This document shows positions 1-5,518 of a stretch of 5,755 nucleotides of DNA, piece by piece. The position numbers were made by a program, and so were the translations under genes. Below the pieces are notes generated by a model. It ran no database searches, had not been told where the DNA came from, and saw only the letters and a list, made by a program, of their open reading frames with translations. The DNA is from CAYTOJ01 sp964439415 (lineage in GTDB: Bacteria; Pseudomonadota; Alphaproteobacteria; Rickettsiales; CAZAGG01). Position 1 is the stretch's first letter. Each line of letters starts with the position of its first letter. The stretch covers positions 1 through 5,755 of the forward strand of contig CAYTOJ010000116.1 in the NCBI GenBank assembly GCA_964439415.1, in the 5' to 3' direction.

Positions 1-24
1 TTAGCGTAGGTAGGTTAGCGTAGG
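1..24. repeat. Short direct repeat TTAGCGTAGG, two copies
   Basis: The 10-mer TTAGCGTAGG occurs at 1–10 and again at 15–24, separated by TAGG, so the stretch reads as a partial tandem of GTAGG/TTAGCG words. It lies directly beside the conserved 15-mer of the left structured repeat (29–43). The window edge cuts it, so its full extent is unknown. GTAGG/GGTTAGCG words recall dispersed intergenic repeats seen in various bacteria, but that resemblance is from memory and not established here. Confidence 0.5.
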
Positions 25-28
25 GTGA

Positions 29-85
29 GCGGCCATGCGCAAAACATAAAAGATACACCTATCGCACTCTTGAAGTGCGATAGGT
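29..85 (-). repeat. Structured intergenic repeat, left copy (hairpin plus conserved tail)
   Basis: Read on the minus strand, this is a perfect 12-bp hairpin (arms ACCTATCGCACT at 57–68 and its complement at 74–85, 5-nt loop), then a T-rich spacer, then the 15-mer TTTGCGCATGGCCGC (43 down to 29). The same order recurs on the plus strand at 5519–5590. The cores of the two hairpins differ at one base of 13 (CACTTCAAGAGTG here, CACTTGAAGAGTG there), while the outer stems differ in sequence but stay fully paired. This points to a repeat family kept for its structure. The copies do not share a reading frame. Its function is unknown. Confidence 0.7.
42..85 (-). terminator. Possible transcription terminator downstream of ackA
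   Basis: For minus-strand transcripts coming out of ackA, the 12-bp hairpin at 57–85 is the strongest stem in the 237 nt after the stop codon. It is followed by a moderately U-rich stretch (GTATCTTTTATGTTTT, 56 down to 41). The T-run is interrupted and the hairpin lies about 150 nt beyond the stop, so this is a weak intrinsic-terminator call. The hairpin also belongs to the repeat described for 29–85. Confidence 0.35.
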
Positions 86-237
86 ACACACTCCGTTAAT
101 AGCCGGGTTAACCTCATCTAAACCTCTAAATCTTGATAAATTTAGAGAACATTAACCGGACATTTAACCTGCTATCTAACAGGACATCTTTATTTGCTCT
201 CGACATTCTAGGGGTGCACCTCATAACATTATGAAGA
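86..237. other. Gene-free stretch with a folded segment at 103–159
   Basis: No credible coding region is seen. An 8-bp hairpin has arms CTCTAAAT (124–131) and ATTTAGAG (140–147) with an 8-nt loop. An outer stem of CCGG-TTAA (103–111, one bulged G at 107) with TTAACCGG (152–159) could enclose it. A small 4-bp stem CCTG/CAGG (168–171/180–183) follows, and GGACAT occurs twice (158–163, 182–187). There is no T-run after the stems, so they do not look like terminators. The segment could be the structured 3' end of the ackA transcript or a decayed element. Confidence 0.4.
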
Positions 238-1239
238 CTACAATTTAGCAGAGCAAGATGTAGCTAAAACCAATTCTTCGTTTGTTGGGATTACGTATAC
301 TTGGAATTTTCCAATCCATTCAAGCAATCCCATAATGCGCCCTCTTATCTCCACGCTGTTCTCACCGATACCGCCGGTAAATACAAGTGCATCCAGTCCA
401 CTTAAGGAAGGTATAAGCCCGGCTATCTGCCTGGCAGCATGAAGGCAGTAAAGCTCTATGGCAAGTTTTGCCTGGGGCTTGTCACTCAGTAGAAGCTCCC
501 GCATATCCGCACTGATGCCTGATACCCCCAGAAGGCCGGACTCCTTATAAAGCAGTTGTTCCAGATCATCCAGCGGCATTTTCATTTCCTGCAACAGGTA
601 AAAAAGAGCGCCGGGGTCTATCGCGCCGCAGCGCGTGCTCATCATCAACCCGTCCAGCGTGGAAAAGCCCATAGTGGTAGCGATGCTTTTTAAATTCTCC
701 ATCGCACAGGCGGAGGCTCCCCCCCCTAAATGCACGGCGATAAGGCGTTTGGGAACTACGCCACCCGTGATTTCCGCAATAGTATCCGCGATATGCTGAT
801 AGGAAAGTCCGTGAAAACCATAACGCTGCAAGCCTTGATCCTGGAATCTCTGCGGCAGTGGCAGCCTGCGCTCAATATCCGGCAGGCTCTGGTGGAAGGC
901 GGTATCAAAACAAGCCACTTGCTTTATGTGTGGGTATCGGCGGCGCATTGCCTCGATCATCTGCAATGCCGCAGGTTGATGCAGCGGGGCAAGGGGAACT
1001 AACTTGGCAAGTTTTAAAATATTAGAGTCGTCAAGAATTGTAGCTTTACTGAATTCCCGCCCGCCATGCACCACACGGTGCGCCACTCCATATATACTCT
1101 CTTTGAGCGAATCCAGCCAGGCATCAATTTCTGCGTCAGTATTAGCAGTCACATGGCTTATGCGCAGCAGGTTACCAGTGCTGAAGAGAGCCAGCTTGGT
1201 ATTGGTTGATCCGGCGTTGCAGGTGAGAATGTAGCTCAT
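238..1239 (-). CDS. ackA: Acetate kinase, compact form
   Basis: The enzyme would interconvert acetate + ATP and acetyl phosphate + ADP in the cytoplasm, normally paired with phosphotransacetylase (Pta), which is not in this window. Family signatures run in order: N-terminal phosphate loop CNAGSTNTK (residues 7–15), HRVVHGG (54–60), APLHQPA, FDTAFHQ (111–117), RYGFHGLS (139–146), HLGGGAS, MSTRCGAIDPG, KESGLLGVSG, FTGGIGEN and a C-terminal IPTNEEL. ATG at 1239 is preferred over TTG at 1245 because it places the phosphate loop at the usual distance; no clear Shine-Dalgarno precedes either. At 333 residues it is shorter than the usual ~400. The missing length lies mainly between the phosphate loop and HRVVHGG, and just before IPTNEEL. 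Key motifs remain, so activity is plausible, although Asn13 sits where many relatives have Ser, and HLGGG replaces the common HLGNG. A related short-chain acid kinase (propionate, butyrate) is less likely. An 8-G run encodes the HLGGG loop. Confidence 0.93.
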   Translation of the reverse strand: MSYILTCNAGSTNTKLALFSTGNLLRISHVTANTDAEIDAWLDSLKESIYGVAHRVVHGGREFSKATILDDSNILKLAKLVPLAPLHQPAALQMIEAMRRRYPHIKQVACFDTAFHQSLPDIERRLPLPQRFQDQGLQRYGFHGLSYQHIADTIAEITGGVVPKRLIAVHLGGGASACAMENLKSIATTMGFSTLDGLMMSTRCGAIDPGALFYLLQEMKMPLDDLEQLLYKESGLLGVSGISADMRELLLSDKPQAKLAIELYCLHAARQIAGLIPSLSGLDALVFTGGIGENSVEIRGRIMGLLEWIGKFQVYVIPTNEELVLATSCSAKL

Positions 1240-1325
1240 GCGCAATTGAAAATTATTGTATAATAAGCCAGCGTAATATACCCATTCGGTTCTAAGATTA
1301 GTATACTAAAATCAGGAGTGATACG
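1240..1325. promoter_or_regulatory. Divergent promoter region between ackA and ybaB
   Basis: These 86 nt separate divergently transcribed ackA and ybaB and should hold both promoters. On the plus strand a perfect −10-like TATAAT lies at 1259–1264, and TATACT (5 of 6 matches) at 1302–1307. Neither has a convincing −35 at 16–18 nt, and the second would start transcription almost at the ribosome binding site. On the minus strand the same AT-rich segment reads TATTATACAAT. The ybaB Shine-Dalgarno AGGAG (1314–1318) is clear, 7 nt before its ATG. Exact promoter positions are inference. Confidence 0.45.
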
Positions 1326-1646
1326 ATGAATTTGCAGAAATTACTGAAACAGGCGCAGGATGTTCAGAACAGAATCAACGAGGTGCAAGCCAAATTAGCC
1401 GATGCTGAAGTTGAAGGGCAGTCCGGCGGCGGTATGGTGAAAGCGGTGGTAAACGGCAAAGGCGAGGCCAAGAAAATCACCATTGATGACACACTGATAA
1501 ATAAGGATGAAAAAGAAATTCTGGAGGACTTGATAGTAGCGGCTTTTAACGATGCCAAAACCAAGGCGGATTCACAGTTCAGCGATAGTGTCAGCAACAT
1601 AACCGGGGACTTGCCGCTCCCCCCCGGATTTAAACTGCCGATGTAA
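1326..1646 (+). CDS. ybaB: YbaB/EbfC family nucleoid-associated DNA-binding protein
   Basis: This is a small dimeric DNA-binding protein of the YbaB/EbfC family, thought to associate with the nucleoid and usually encoded next to recR. The 106 residues match the family length. An N-terminal helical stretch opening with LQKLLKQAQDVQNRI (residues 3–17) and continuing to about residue 27 is followed by the glycine-rich turn GQSGGGMV and the strand segment VKAVVNGKGEAKKITID. A helix with the KDEKEILEDLIVAAFNDA pattern comes next, and the tail ends in GDLPLPPGFKLPM, close to the family's usual GxxxPPGF/G ending. ATG at 1326 has a good AGGAG 7 nt upstream. recR follows after 24 nt on the same strand, giving a two-gene operon. 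In many bacteria dnaX stands just upstream; here ackA diverges instead. A run of seven C near the 3' end (1619–1625) could slip, but the frame is intact. Confidence 0.94.
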   Translation: MNLQKLLKQAQDVQNRINEVQAKLADAEVEGQSGGGMVKAVVNGKGEAKKITIDDTLINKDEKEILEDLIVAAFNDAKTKADSQFSDSVSNITGDLPLPPGFKLPM

Positions 1647-1670
1647 CTGCTGGCATAATAGATTCCAGTT

Positions 1671-2267
1671 ATGCGTCATCCTGACGAAATTGAGCGCTTA
1701 ATCCGCCAGTTCGCCAAACTGCCTGGCCTTGGGTCACGCTCAGCACGCCGCATAGTGGTGGACATGCTGAAGAAAAAACATGAGCTGATGACACCACTAG
1801 CAAATATGATGCTGGAAGTGGCGGCTAATGTGCGTTCCTGCCGGCTGTGCGGCAATCTGGACGTTGATGACACCTGCCATATCTGCGCCGATGAACGGCG
1901 GGATAAATCGCTTATCTGCGTGGTGGAGGAAGTGGCTGATATCTGGGCGATTGAACGCACCGCCGCCTACAAGGGGTTATACCATGTACTGGGCGGTGCG
2001 CTTTCCGCCATTGCGGGAGTCGGACCCGATCAGCTTAATGTGCAGGGGCTGATTAAACGTATTGGTTCAAATGATATAAAGGAAGTAATCCTGGCCACCA
2101 GTTCTACCCTGGAAGGGCAGGCAACCGCGCACTATGTGGCGGAGAGCCTCCAAGACCCGGATATTAGAATCACCAGACTGGCACAGGGTATGCCAATCGG
2201 CGGTGAGCTTGACTATCTGGATGAGGGAACTCTAGGTGCTGCAATCAAGCTCAGGCAGCTAACATAA
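1671..2267 (+). CDS. recR: Recombination mediator protein RecR
   Basis: RecR acts with RecO (and RecF) to load RecA onto single-stranded DNA coated with SSB during gap repair. The 198 residues are the standard length. In order they show the helix-hairpin-helix LPGLGSRSARR (17–27), a four-cysteine zinc finger CRLC…CHIC (Cys57, 60, 69, 72), and a Toprim domain from about residue 80. The Toprim domain begins with ICVVEEVADIWAIE and includes GLYHVLGG. The typical ATSSTLEGQATAHYVAE and RLAQGMPIGGELDYLDEGTL segments follow. The ATG gives the usual short N-terminus before the hairpin motif. No strong Shine-Dalgarno is visible in the 24-nt gap after ybaB, so translation may depend on coupling with ybaB. 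The gene converges on serS with only two nucleotides between the stop codons. Nothing appears to be missing. Confidence 0.97.
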   Translation: MRHPDEIERLIRQFAKLPGLGSRSARRIVVDMLKKKHELMTPLANMMLEVAANVRSCRLCGNLDVDDTCHICADERRDKSLICVVEEVADIWAIERTAAYKGLYHVLGGALSAIAGVGPDQLNVQGLIKRIGSNDIKEVILATSSTLEGQATAHYVAESLQDPDIRITRLAQGMPIGGELDYLDEGTLGAAIKLRQLT

Positions 2268-2269
2268 AT

Positions 2270-3508
2270 TTAAATATACCTCTTCAGTGCTTCCGGAATA
2301 TGCATAGTATTCTCAGTATAATAATTCTCCAGCACTGCTATTAAAGTGCGGCCTACCGCCAGGCCGGAGCCATTCAGGGTATGCACAAATCGGGTTTCCT
2401 TGGAACCCGTAGGGCGGTAGCGAGCTTTCATGCGCCTGGCCTGGAAATCTCCGCAACTGGAACAACTGGAGATTTCGCGGTAAGCCTTCTGCCCCGGCAG
2501 CCAGACTTCTATATCGTATGTTCTGCGGGCGGAGAAGCCCATATCGCCACTGCACAGTTTCATTACCCGGTAATGAAGCCCCAGACGTTTGAGTATTTCC
2601 TCAGCGCAGGCAGTCATGCGTTCATGTTCTTCATCACTTTGTTCCGGTGTGGTGATGGAAACAAGTTCTACCTTCTGAAACTGGTGCTGGCGCAGCATTC
2701 CCCTGGTATCGCGCCCGGCGGCTCCCGCCTCTGCACGGAAACAGTGGGTGAGTGCGGTAAAACGCATTGGCAGTTCAGCCTCACTTAATATACTATCTGC
2801 AACTAAATTAGTAAGCGGCACTTCTGCGGTTGGAATCAACCAGCGGCCATCAGTGGTTTTAAACAGATCATCAGCGAATTTCGGCAACTGCCCGGTTCCC
2901 ATTAGTGCCTCATCCCGCACTAGTAGCGGCGGTGAGATTTCCGTATAGCCAAACTCACGGGTGTGAACATCCAGCATGAAATTGGCCAGTTCCCGCTCCA
3001 GCCGCGCCAGCAGACCTTTCAGAATCACGAAACGGGAGCCGCTGATTTTGCCTGCCTGCTCAAAATCCATCAGCCCCAGCTTTTCCCCAATCTCGAAATG
3101 CTCCAGTGAATTTTGAATTTCTTTTCTCTCACCCCAGGTTCTGATCTGCTCATTGGCTGTTTCATCCGCACCAATAGGCACATCCTCAGCGGGAATATTT
3201 GGCAGTGTGCTGAGTATTGAATTTAACTCCTCCTCAAACTCATTGCGGCTTTCAAACTGCTTGAGAAGCGTGGATACTTCATTCGCTTCATTCATGAGCC
3301 CGGTTGCATCCCCGCCTGATTTCCTCAAAGTGCCAATTTCACGCGCTAAGGCGTTGCGCCGCTGCTGAAGCTCCTGAACATCATTAAGGCGTTTGCGGCG
3401 TTTCTCATCCAGTTCCAGAAGTATGGGAGACTGCGCAACCATACCGCGCTTGAGTAGGGCAGCGTCAAAAGCATCAGGATTATCGCGGATAAGTTTAATA
3501 TCATGCAT
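2270..3508 (-). CDS. serS: Seryl-tRNA synthetase (class II)
   Basis: The enzyme charges tRNA-Ser (and tRNA-Sec where present) with serine in the cytoplasm. At 412 residues it is near the usual ~425. The N-terminal MHDIKLIRDNPDAF is typical, and a long charged helical hairpin (about 27–100) forms the antiparallel coiled-coil arm that grips the tRNA. The catalytic domain carries the serine-recognising TAE (227–229), motif 2 beginning FRAEAG (257–262) with GRDTRGMLRQHQFQKVE following, the SSCSSCGDFQARR segment, and motif 3 GSGLAVGRTLIAVLENY (380–396). ATG at 3508 is chosen over the in-frame TTG at 3526 because it matches the family N-terminus. The start lies inside tatC: the ATG precedes the tatC stop, giving an 8-nt overlap (3501–3508) and implying translational coupling. 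Only a weak AAGAGA lies upstream. The 3' end faces recR with a 2-nt gap, leaving no room for a dedicated terminator. Confidence 0.97.
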   Translation of the reverse strand: MHDIKLIRDNPDAFDAALLKRGMVAQSPILLELDEKRRKRLNDVQELQQRRNALAREIGTLRKSGGDATGLMNEANEVSTLLKQFESRNEFEEELNSILSTLPNIPAEDVPIGADETANEQIRTWGERKEIQNSLEHFEIGEKLGLMDFEQAGKISGSRFVILKGLLARLERELANFMLDVHTREFGYTEISPPLLVRDEALMGTGQLPKFADDLFKTTDGRWLIPTAEVPLTNLVADSILSEAELPMRFTALTHCFRAEAGAAGRDTRGMLRQHQFQKVELVSITTPEQSDEEHERMTACAEEILKRLGLHYRVMKLCSGDMGFSARRTYDIEVWLPGQKAYREISSCSSCGDFQARRMKARYRPTGSKETRFVHTLNGSGLAVGRTLIAVLENYYTENTMHIPEALKRYI

Positions 3509-4277
3509 CCGTGTTTCTCTTTTCAATTAATCTGCAGGTGTAAACGGAAATCTCGTACAGCAGAAGCAACGGCACGGCAAGCATGAGCTGACTAAGCACA
3601 TCCGGCGGCGTGAGTATCGCCGCGACAATGAAAATAATAACGATAGCGAATTTGCGTTTTAACGCCAGCCAGGTGGAGGAGACCAGACCAATCCGCGCCA
3701 GCAGGGTGAGTATCACCGGAAGCTGGAAGCACAGGCCGAAGGCAATGATTATCTGCATGGAAAGGCTCAGGTATTCTGATATTTTAGCCTCCATTAATAT
3801 CGGTATGCTCTGCTGATTCTGCGATTCAAAACTCAGGAAGAACTTCCAGGCCACCGGGAACGCCACATAATAGGCCAGTGCCGCACCAAGCAGAAATAAA
3901 GCTGGGGAGATAATAAGATAAGGAATAAATATGGCGCGTTCACTTTTATAAAGGCCGGGAGCCAGAAAACAGTACAACTGAAAGGCAATAAAAGGAAAGC
4001 TGATAATAAAACCTAAGAAGAGTGACAATTTTACATACACCACAAAAGCCTCGGTAAGGCCTGTATAAATCATCCTGCGATTATCCCCCGGCATGGCATC
4101 AGCCAAGGGCTTTATCAGGAAAGAATAGGCGCTACCTGCATATATATAAGAGACGCCAGCGGCTAGTATAAATGCAGCGCAGCACCAAAGCAACCGGGTT
4201 TTAAGCTCAGCAAAATGCTCAACAAACGGCGCACGGCTGGCTTCGATAAATGATTCATCATTACTACGTTCAGGCAT
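3501..4277 (-). CDS. tatC: Sec-independent (twin-arginine) protein translocase subunit TatC
   Basis: TatC is the multi-spanning inner-membrane receptor that binds twin-arginine signal peptides and, with TatA/TatB, exports folded proteins. With ATG at 4277 it has 258 residues, a normal length. The in-frame TTG at 4304 would add nine residues and has no better ribosome site. Visible landmarks are the cytoplasmic HFAELKTRLL (21–30), equivalent to HxxELRxRL; six hydrophobic segments (about 29–48, 77–106, 117–141, 171–194, 209–222, 227–247); the loop APGLYKSERA (106–115); FQLPV after FG in the fourth span; and TPPDVLSQ (223–230). Gln185 stands where the E. coli protein has a Glu in FEVPV; I recall Gln being common in alphaproteobacterial relatives. 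serS overlaps its stop codon. No tatA or tatB is next to it; the upstream neighbour is a divergent pilin gene, so the TatA/B partners must be elsewhere. Confidence 0.95.
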   Translation of the reverse strand: MPERSNDESFIEASRAPFVEHFAELKTRLLWCCAAFILAAGVSYIYAGSAYSFLIKPLADAMPGDNRRMIYTGLTEAFVVYVKLSLFLGFIISFPFIAFQLYCFLAPGLYKSERAIFIPYLIISPALFLLGAALAYYVAFPVAWKFFLSFESQNQQSIPILMEAKISEYLSLSMQIIIAFGLCFQLPVILTLLARIGLVSSTWLALKRKFAIVIIFIVAAILTPPDVLSQLMLAVPLLLLYEISVYTCRLIEKRNTDA

Positions 4278-4344
4278 ATAATTTTTTATTGTCTGGCCGA
4301 TCAATCAATAATTAACATTTTAGGGAGTATTATTCCACCTAACA

Positions 4345-4350
4345 TATAAT
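4345..4350 (+). promoter_or_regulatory. Candidate −10 box for the pilin gene
   Basis: A perfect TATAAT lies 24 nt before the pilin start, with transcription expected near 4357. The −35 position (around 4322–4327, AGGGAG) is a poor match, so the promoter may need an activator or a different sigma factor. It sits in the 96-nt gap between divergent tatC and the pilin gene. Confidence 0.45.
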
Positions 4351-4373
4351 TGGATAAGTAGCAGGTAAAGAAT

Positions 4374-5165
4374 TTGCGCTCCATAAATCAGAAAAAGTGC
4401 GCCTTAGTGGAAAAGGAGCGGAGAGACAAAGGCTTCACACTGGTTGAGCTTTCCATAGTTCTGGTGGTAATTGCTCTGCTGGTAGGAGGAATCCTGATAG
4501 GGCAGGATATGATAGCCAGTGGTACAACACGGAAAGTAGTAAGTGAATATACAGGCATCTCCTCTGGTATGAATGCATTCTATGGTAAGTATAATTGTAT
4601 TCCCGGAGATTGTTATAAAATTTCCACTTACATACCTGGTGAAACCGATGGTGATGGGGATGAAACTATCGAGAGTCCTGCCAGCGCGAGTGCTACAGGA
4701 GAATCATTTCAAGCATGGAAACAACTGGCAGGTGCGGGACTTTATTCAGGTAGTTTTAACGGCCTATCAGGTGCAGGTGGAGCTTCTCACGCTGTGATAG
4801 GAACTAATGTTCCGGTTTCCAAGGTAAGCTCCAGTGCCGGATATGCATTCGGTTATTTAAGTACGCAATCCGGTAGCGCTAGTTATTATGATGGTTCGTA
4901 TGGAAATTTAATATATTTTGGAGCCGCTACATCTACATCTACATTAAGCAGTCCTTCTGTAAAACCTACCCAGGCATATGAGATTGATAAAAAGATAGAC
5001 GATGGCATTCCGGGCATTGGTAAGGTTAAAACCTGGCTTAACAGCGCAGCAAACGGCTGGTATTGCTCCACAGTAGGTAGCTCAGTAGCCTCACCCAGCA
5101 CTTCCGCGTATGATCTTGCGAATAACAAAACTGAATGCAGCCTGATTTTTCTTATCGGTTGGTAA
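4374..5165 (+). CDS. Type IV pilin-like prepilin (N-terminal methylation domain protein)
   Basis: This is a prepilin: a short positively charged leader ends in Gly20, followed by mature FTLVELSIVLVVIALLVGG with Glu at +5. That is the cleavage and N-methylation signal read by PilD-type prepilin peptidase at the inner membrane, and the hydrophobic segment forms the assembly helix. After it comes a helix ending at the loop NCIPGDC, then a large Ser/Gly/Tyr-rich globular region and the segment AYEIDKKIDDGIPGIGKVKTW, which I associate with this pilin/pseudopilin group. Mature cysteines at residues 75, 80, 231 and 255 could form two disulfides, one closing the C-terminal loop. The start is TTG at 4374, with AGG (4363–4365) 8 nt upstream; no ATG lies between it and the cleavage site, and GTG at 4407 lacks a ribosome site. 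Mature length is about 243 residues, larger than most major pilins. No other pilus or secretion genes are nearby, so type IV pilus versus type II secretion cannot be decided. Confidence 0.9.
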   Translation: MRSINQKKCALVEKERRDKGFTLVELSIVLVVIALLVGGILIGQDMIASGTTRKVVSEYTGISSGMNAFYGKYNCIPGDCYKISTYIPGETDGDGDETIESPASASATGESFQAWKQLAGAGLYSGSFNGLSGAGGASHAVIGTNVPVSKVSSSAGYAFGYLSTQSGSASYYDGSYGNLIYFGAATSTSTLSSPSVKPTQAYEIDKKIDDGIPGIGKVKTWLNSAANGWYCSTVGSSVASPSTSAYDLANNKTECSLIFLIGW

Positions 5166-5195
5166 TAAAAACGCCCCCGCAGGGGCGTTTTTATT
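5164..5195. terminator. Bidirectional rho-independent terminator
   Basis: A perfect 14-bp stem with arms AATAAAAACGCCCC (5164–5177) and GGGGCGTTTTTATT (5182–5195) closes a 4-nt CGCA loop. The GC core is flanked by A on one side and T on the other, so it has the hairpin-plus-U-tract form on both strands. It begins inside the pilin stop codon and lies 15 nt beyond the end of the convergent DUF465-like gene, so it should terminate both. Confidence 0.93.
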
Positions 5196-5210
5196 GTATA
5201 TCAAAATAGC

Positions 5211-5417
5211 TTACCCACTGAGTGTTGAGGTTTTCGATTCAAGCGCACCCAAGCGCCTGGCAACCCTTTCCAGCATTTCTTTTATGCGGAGTTTCTTTTT
5301 TTTCAGTTCGCTGATAGCGGCAAAATCCGGCATCCGGTAAGTCATTTCCCGGCGGATTTCATCTTCCAGTTCATTATGACGAACTTTTAGTTGACCTAGG
5401 TATTTCTGGAGGGACAT
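5211..5417 (-). CDS. DUF465/YdcH-like small coiled-coil protein
   Basis: This 68-residue, highly charged helical protein fits the DUF465 (YdcH) family. It has an N-terminal helix with KVRHNELEDEIRREM (residues 11–25), a short break at MPDF, then SELKKKKLRIKEMLERVARRL (36–56). That matches the family pattern of H..L..EI...E followed by LKKxKLxLKDE. The predicted shape is an antiparallel helical hairpin. No signal peptide or membrane segment is present. Its biochemical role is unknown; relatives are small cytosolic proteins of unsettled function. The ATG is well supported by AAAGGAG about 8–9 nt upstream and by a promoter at 5473–5501. It is transcribed alone and shares its terminator with the convergent pilin gene. 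The last dozen residues (GALESKTSTLSG) are not family-specific. Confidence 0.82.
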   Translation of the reverse strand: MSLQKYLGQLKVRHNELEDEIRREMTYRMPDFAAISELKKKKLRIKEMLERVARRLGALESKTSTLSG

Positions 5418-5472
5418 GAAGTATTCTCCTTTAGGTTATTATTCTAACCTGGACATTGTAGAAAAACCCGCT

Positions 5473-5501
5473 CTTATGTTCAAGACCAAAGTTAATGTCA
5501 A
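5473..5501 (-). promoter_or_regulatory. Sigma-70-type promoter of the DUF465-like gene
   Basis: On the minus strand a perfect −35 TTGACA (5501 down to 5496) is followed after exactly 17 nt by CATAAG (5478 down to 5473), which matches four of six −10 bases. Transcription would start near 5466, giving a leader of about 50 nt with a strong AAAGGAG Shine-Dalgarno before ATG at 5417. The structured repeat at 5519–5590 starts 17 nt upstream of the −35 box. Confidence 0.65.
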
Positions 5502-5518
5502 GTAAATTATTTGTAAGT

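Noticed and set aside
730..1234. Plus-strand open frames opposite ackA (730–1002 and 1004–1234)
   Set aside because: They are antisense to a well-supported acetate kinase, show no family motifs and have no ribosome sites.
2343..2351. AAGTGCGGC resembling a Haemophilus-type DNA uptake word
   Set aside because: It is a single occurrence inside serS coding sequence, and the rest of the window does not suggest Pasteurellaceae.
2381..3368. Plus-strand open frames opposite serS, including one of 135 codons
   Set aside because: They mirror conserved serS codons, including motif regions, and have no independent support.
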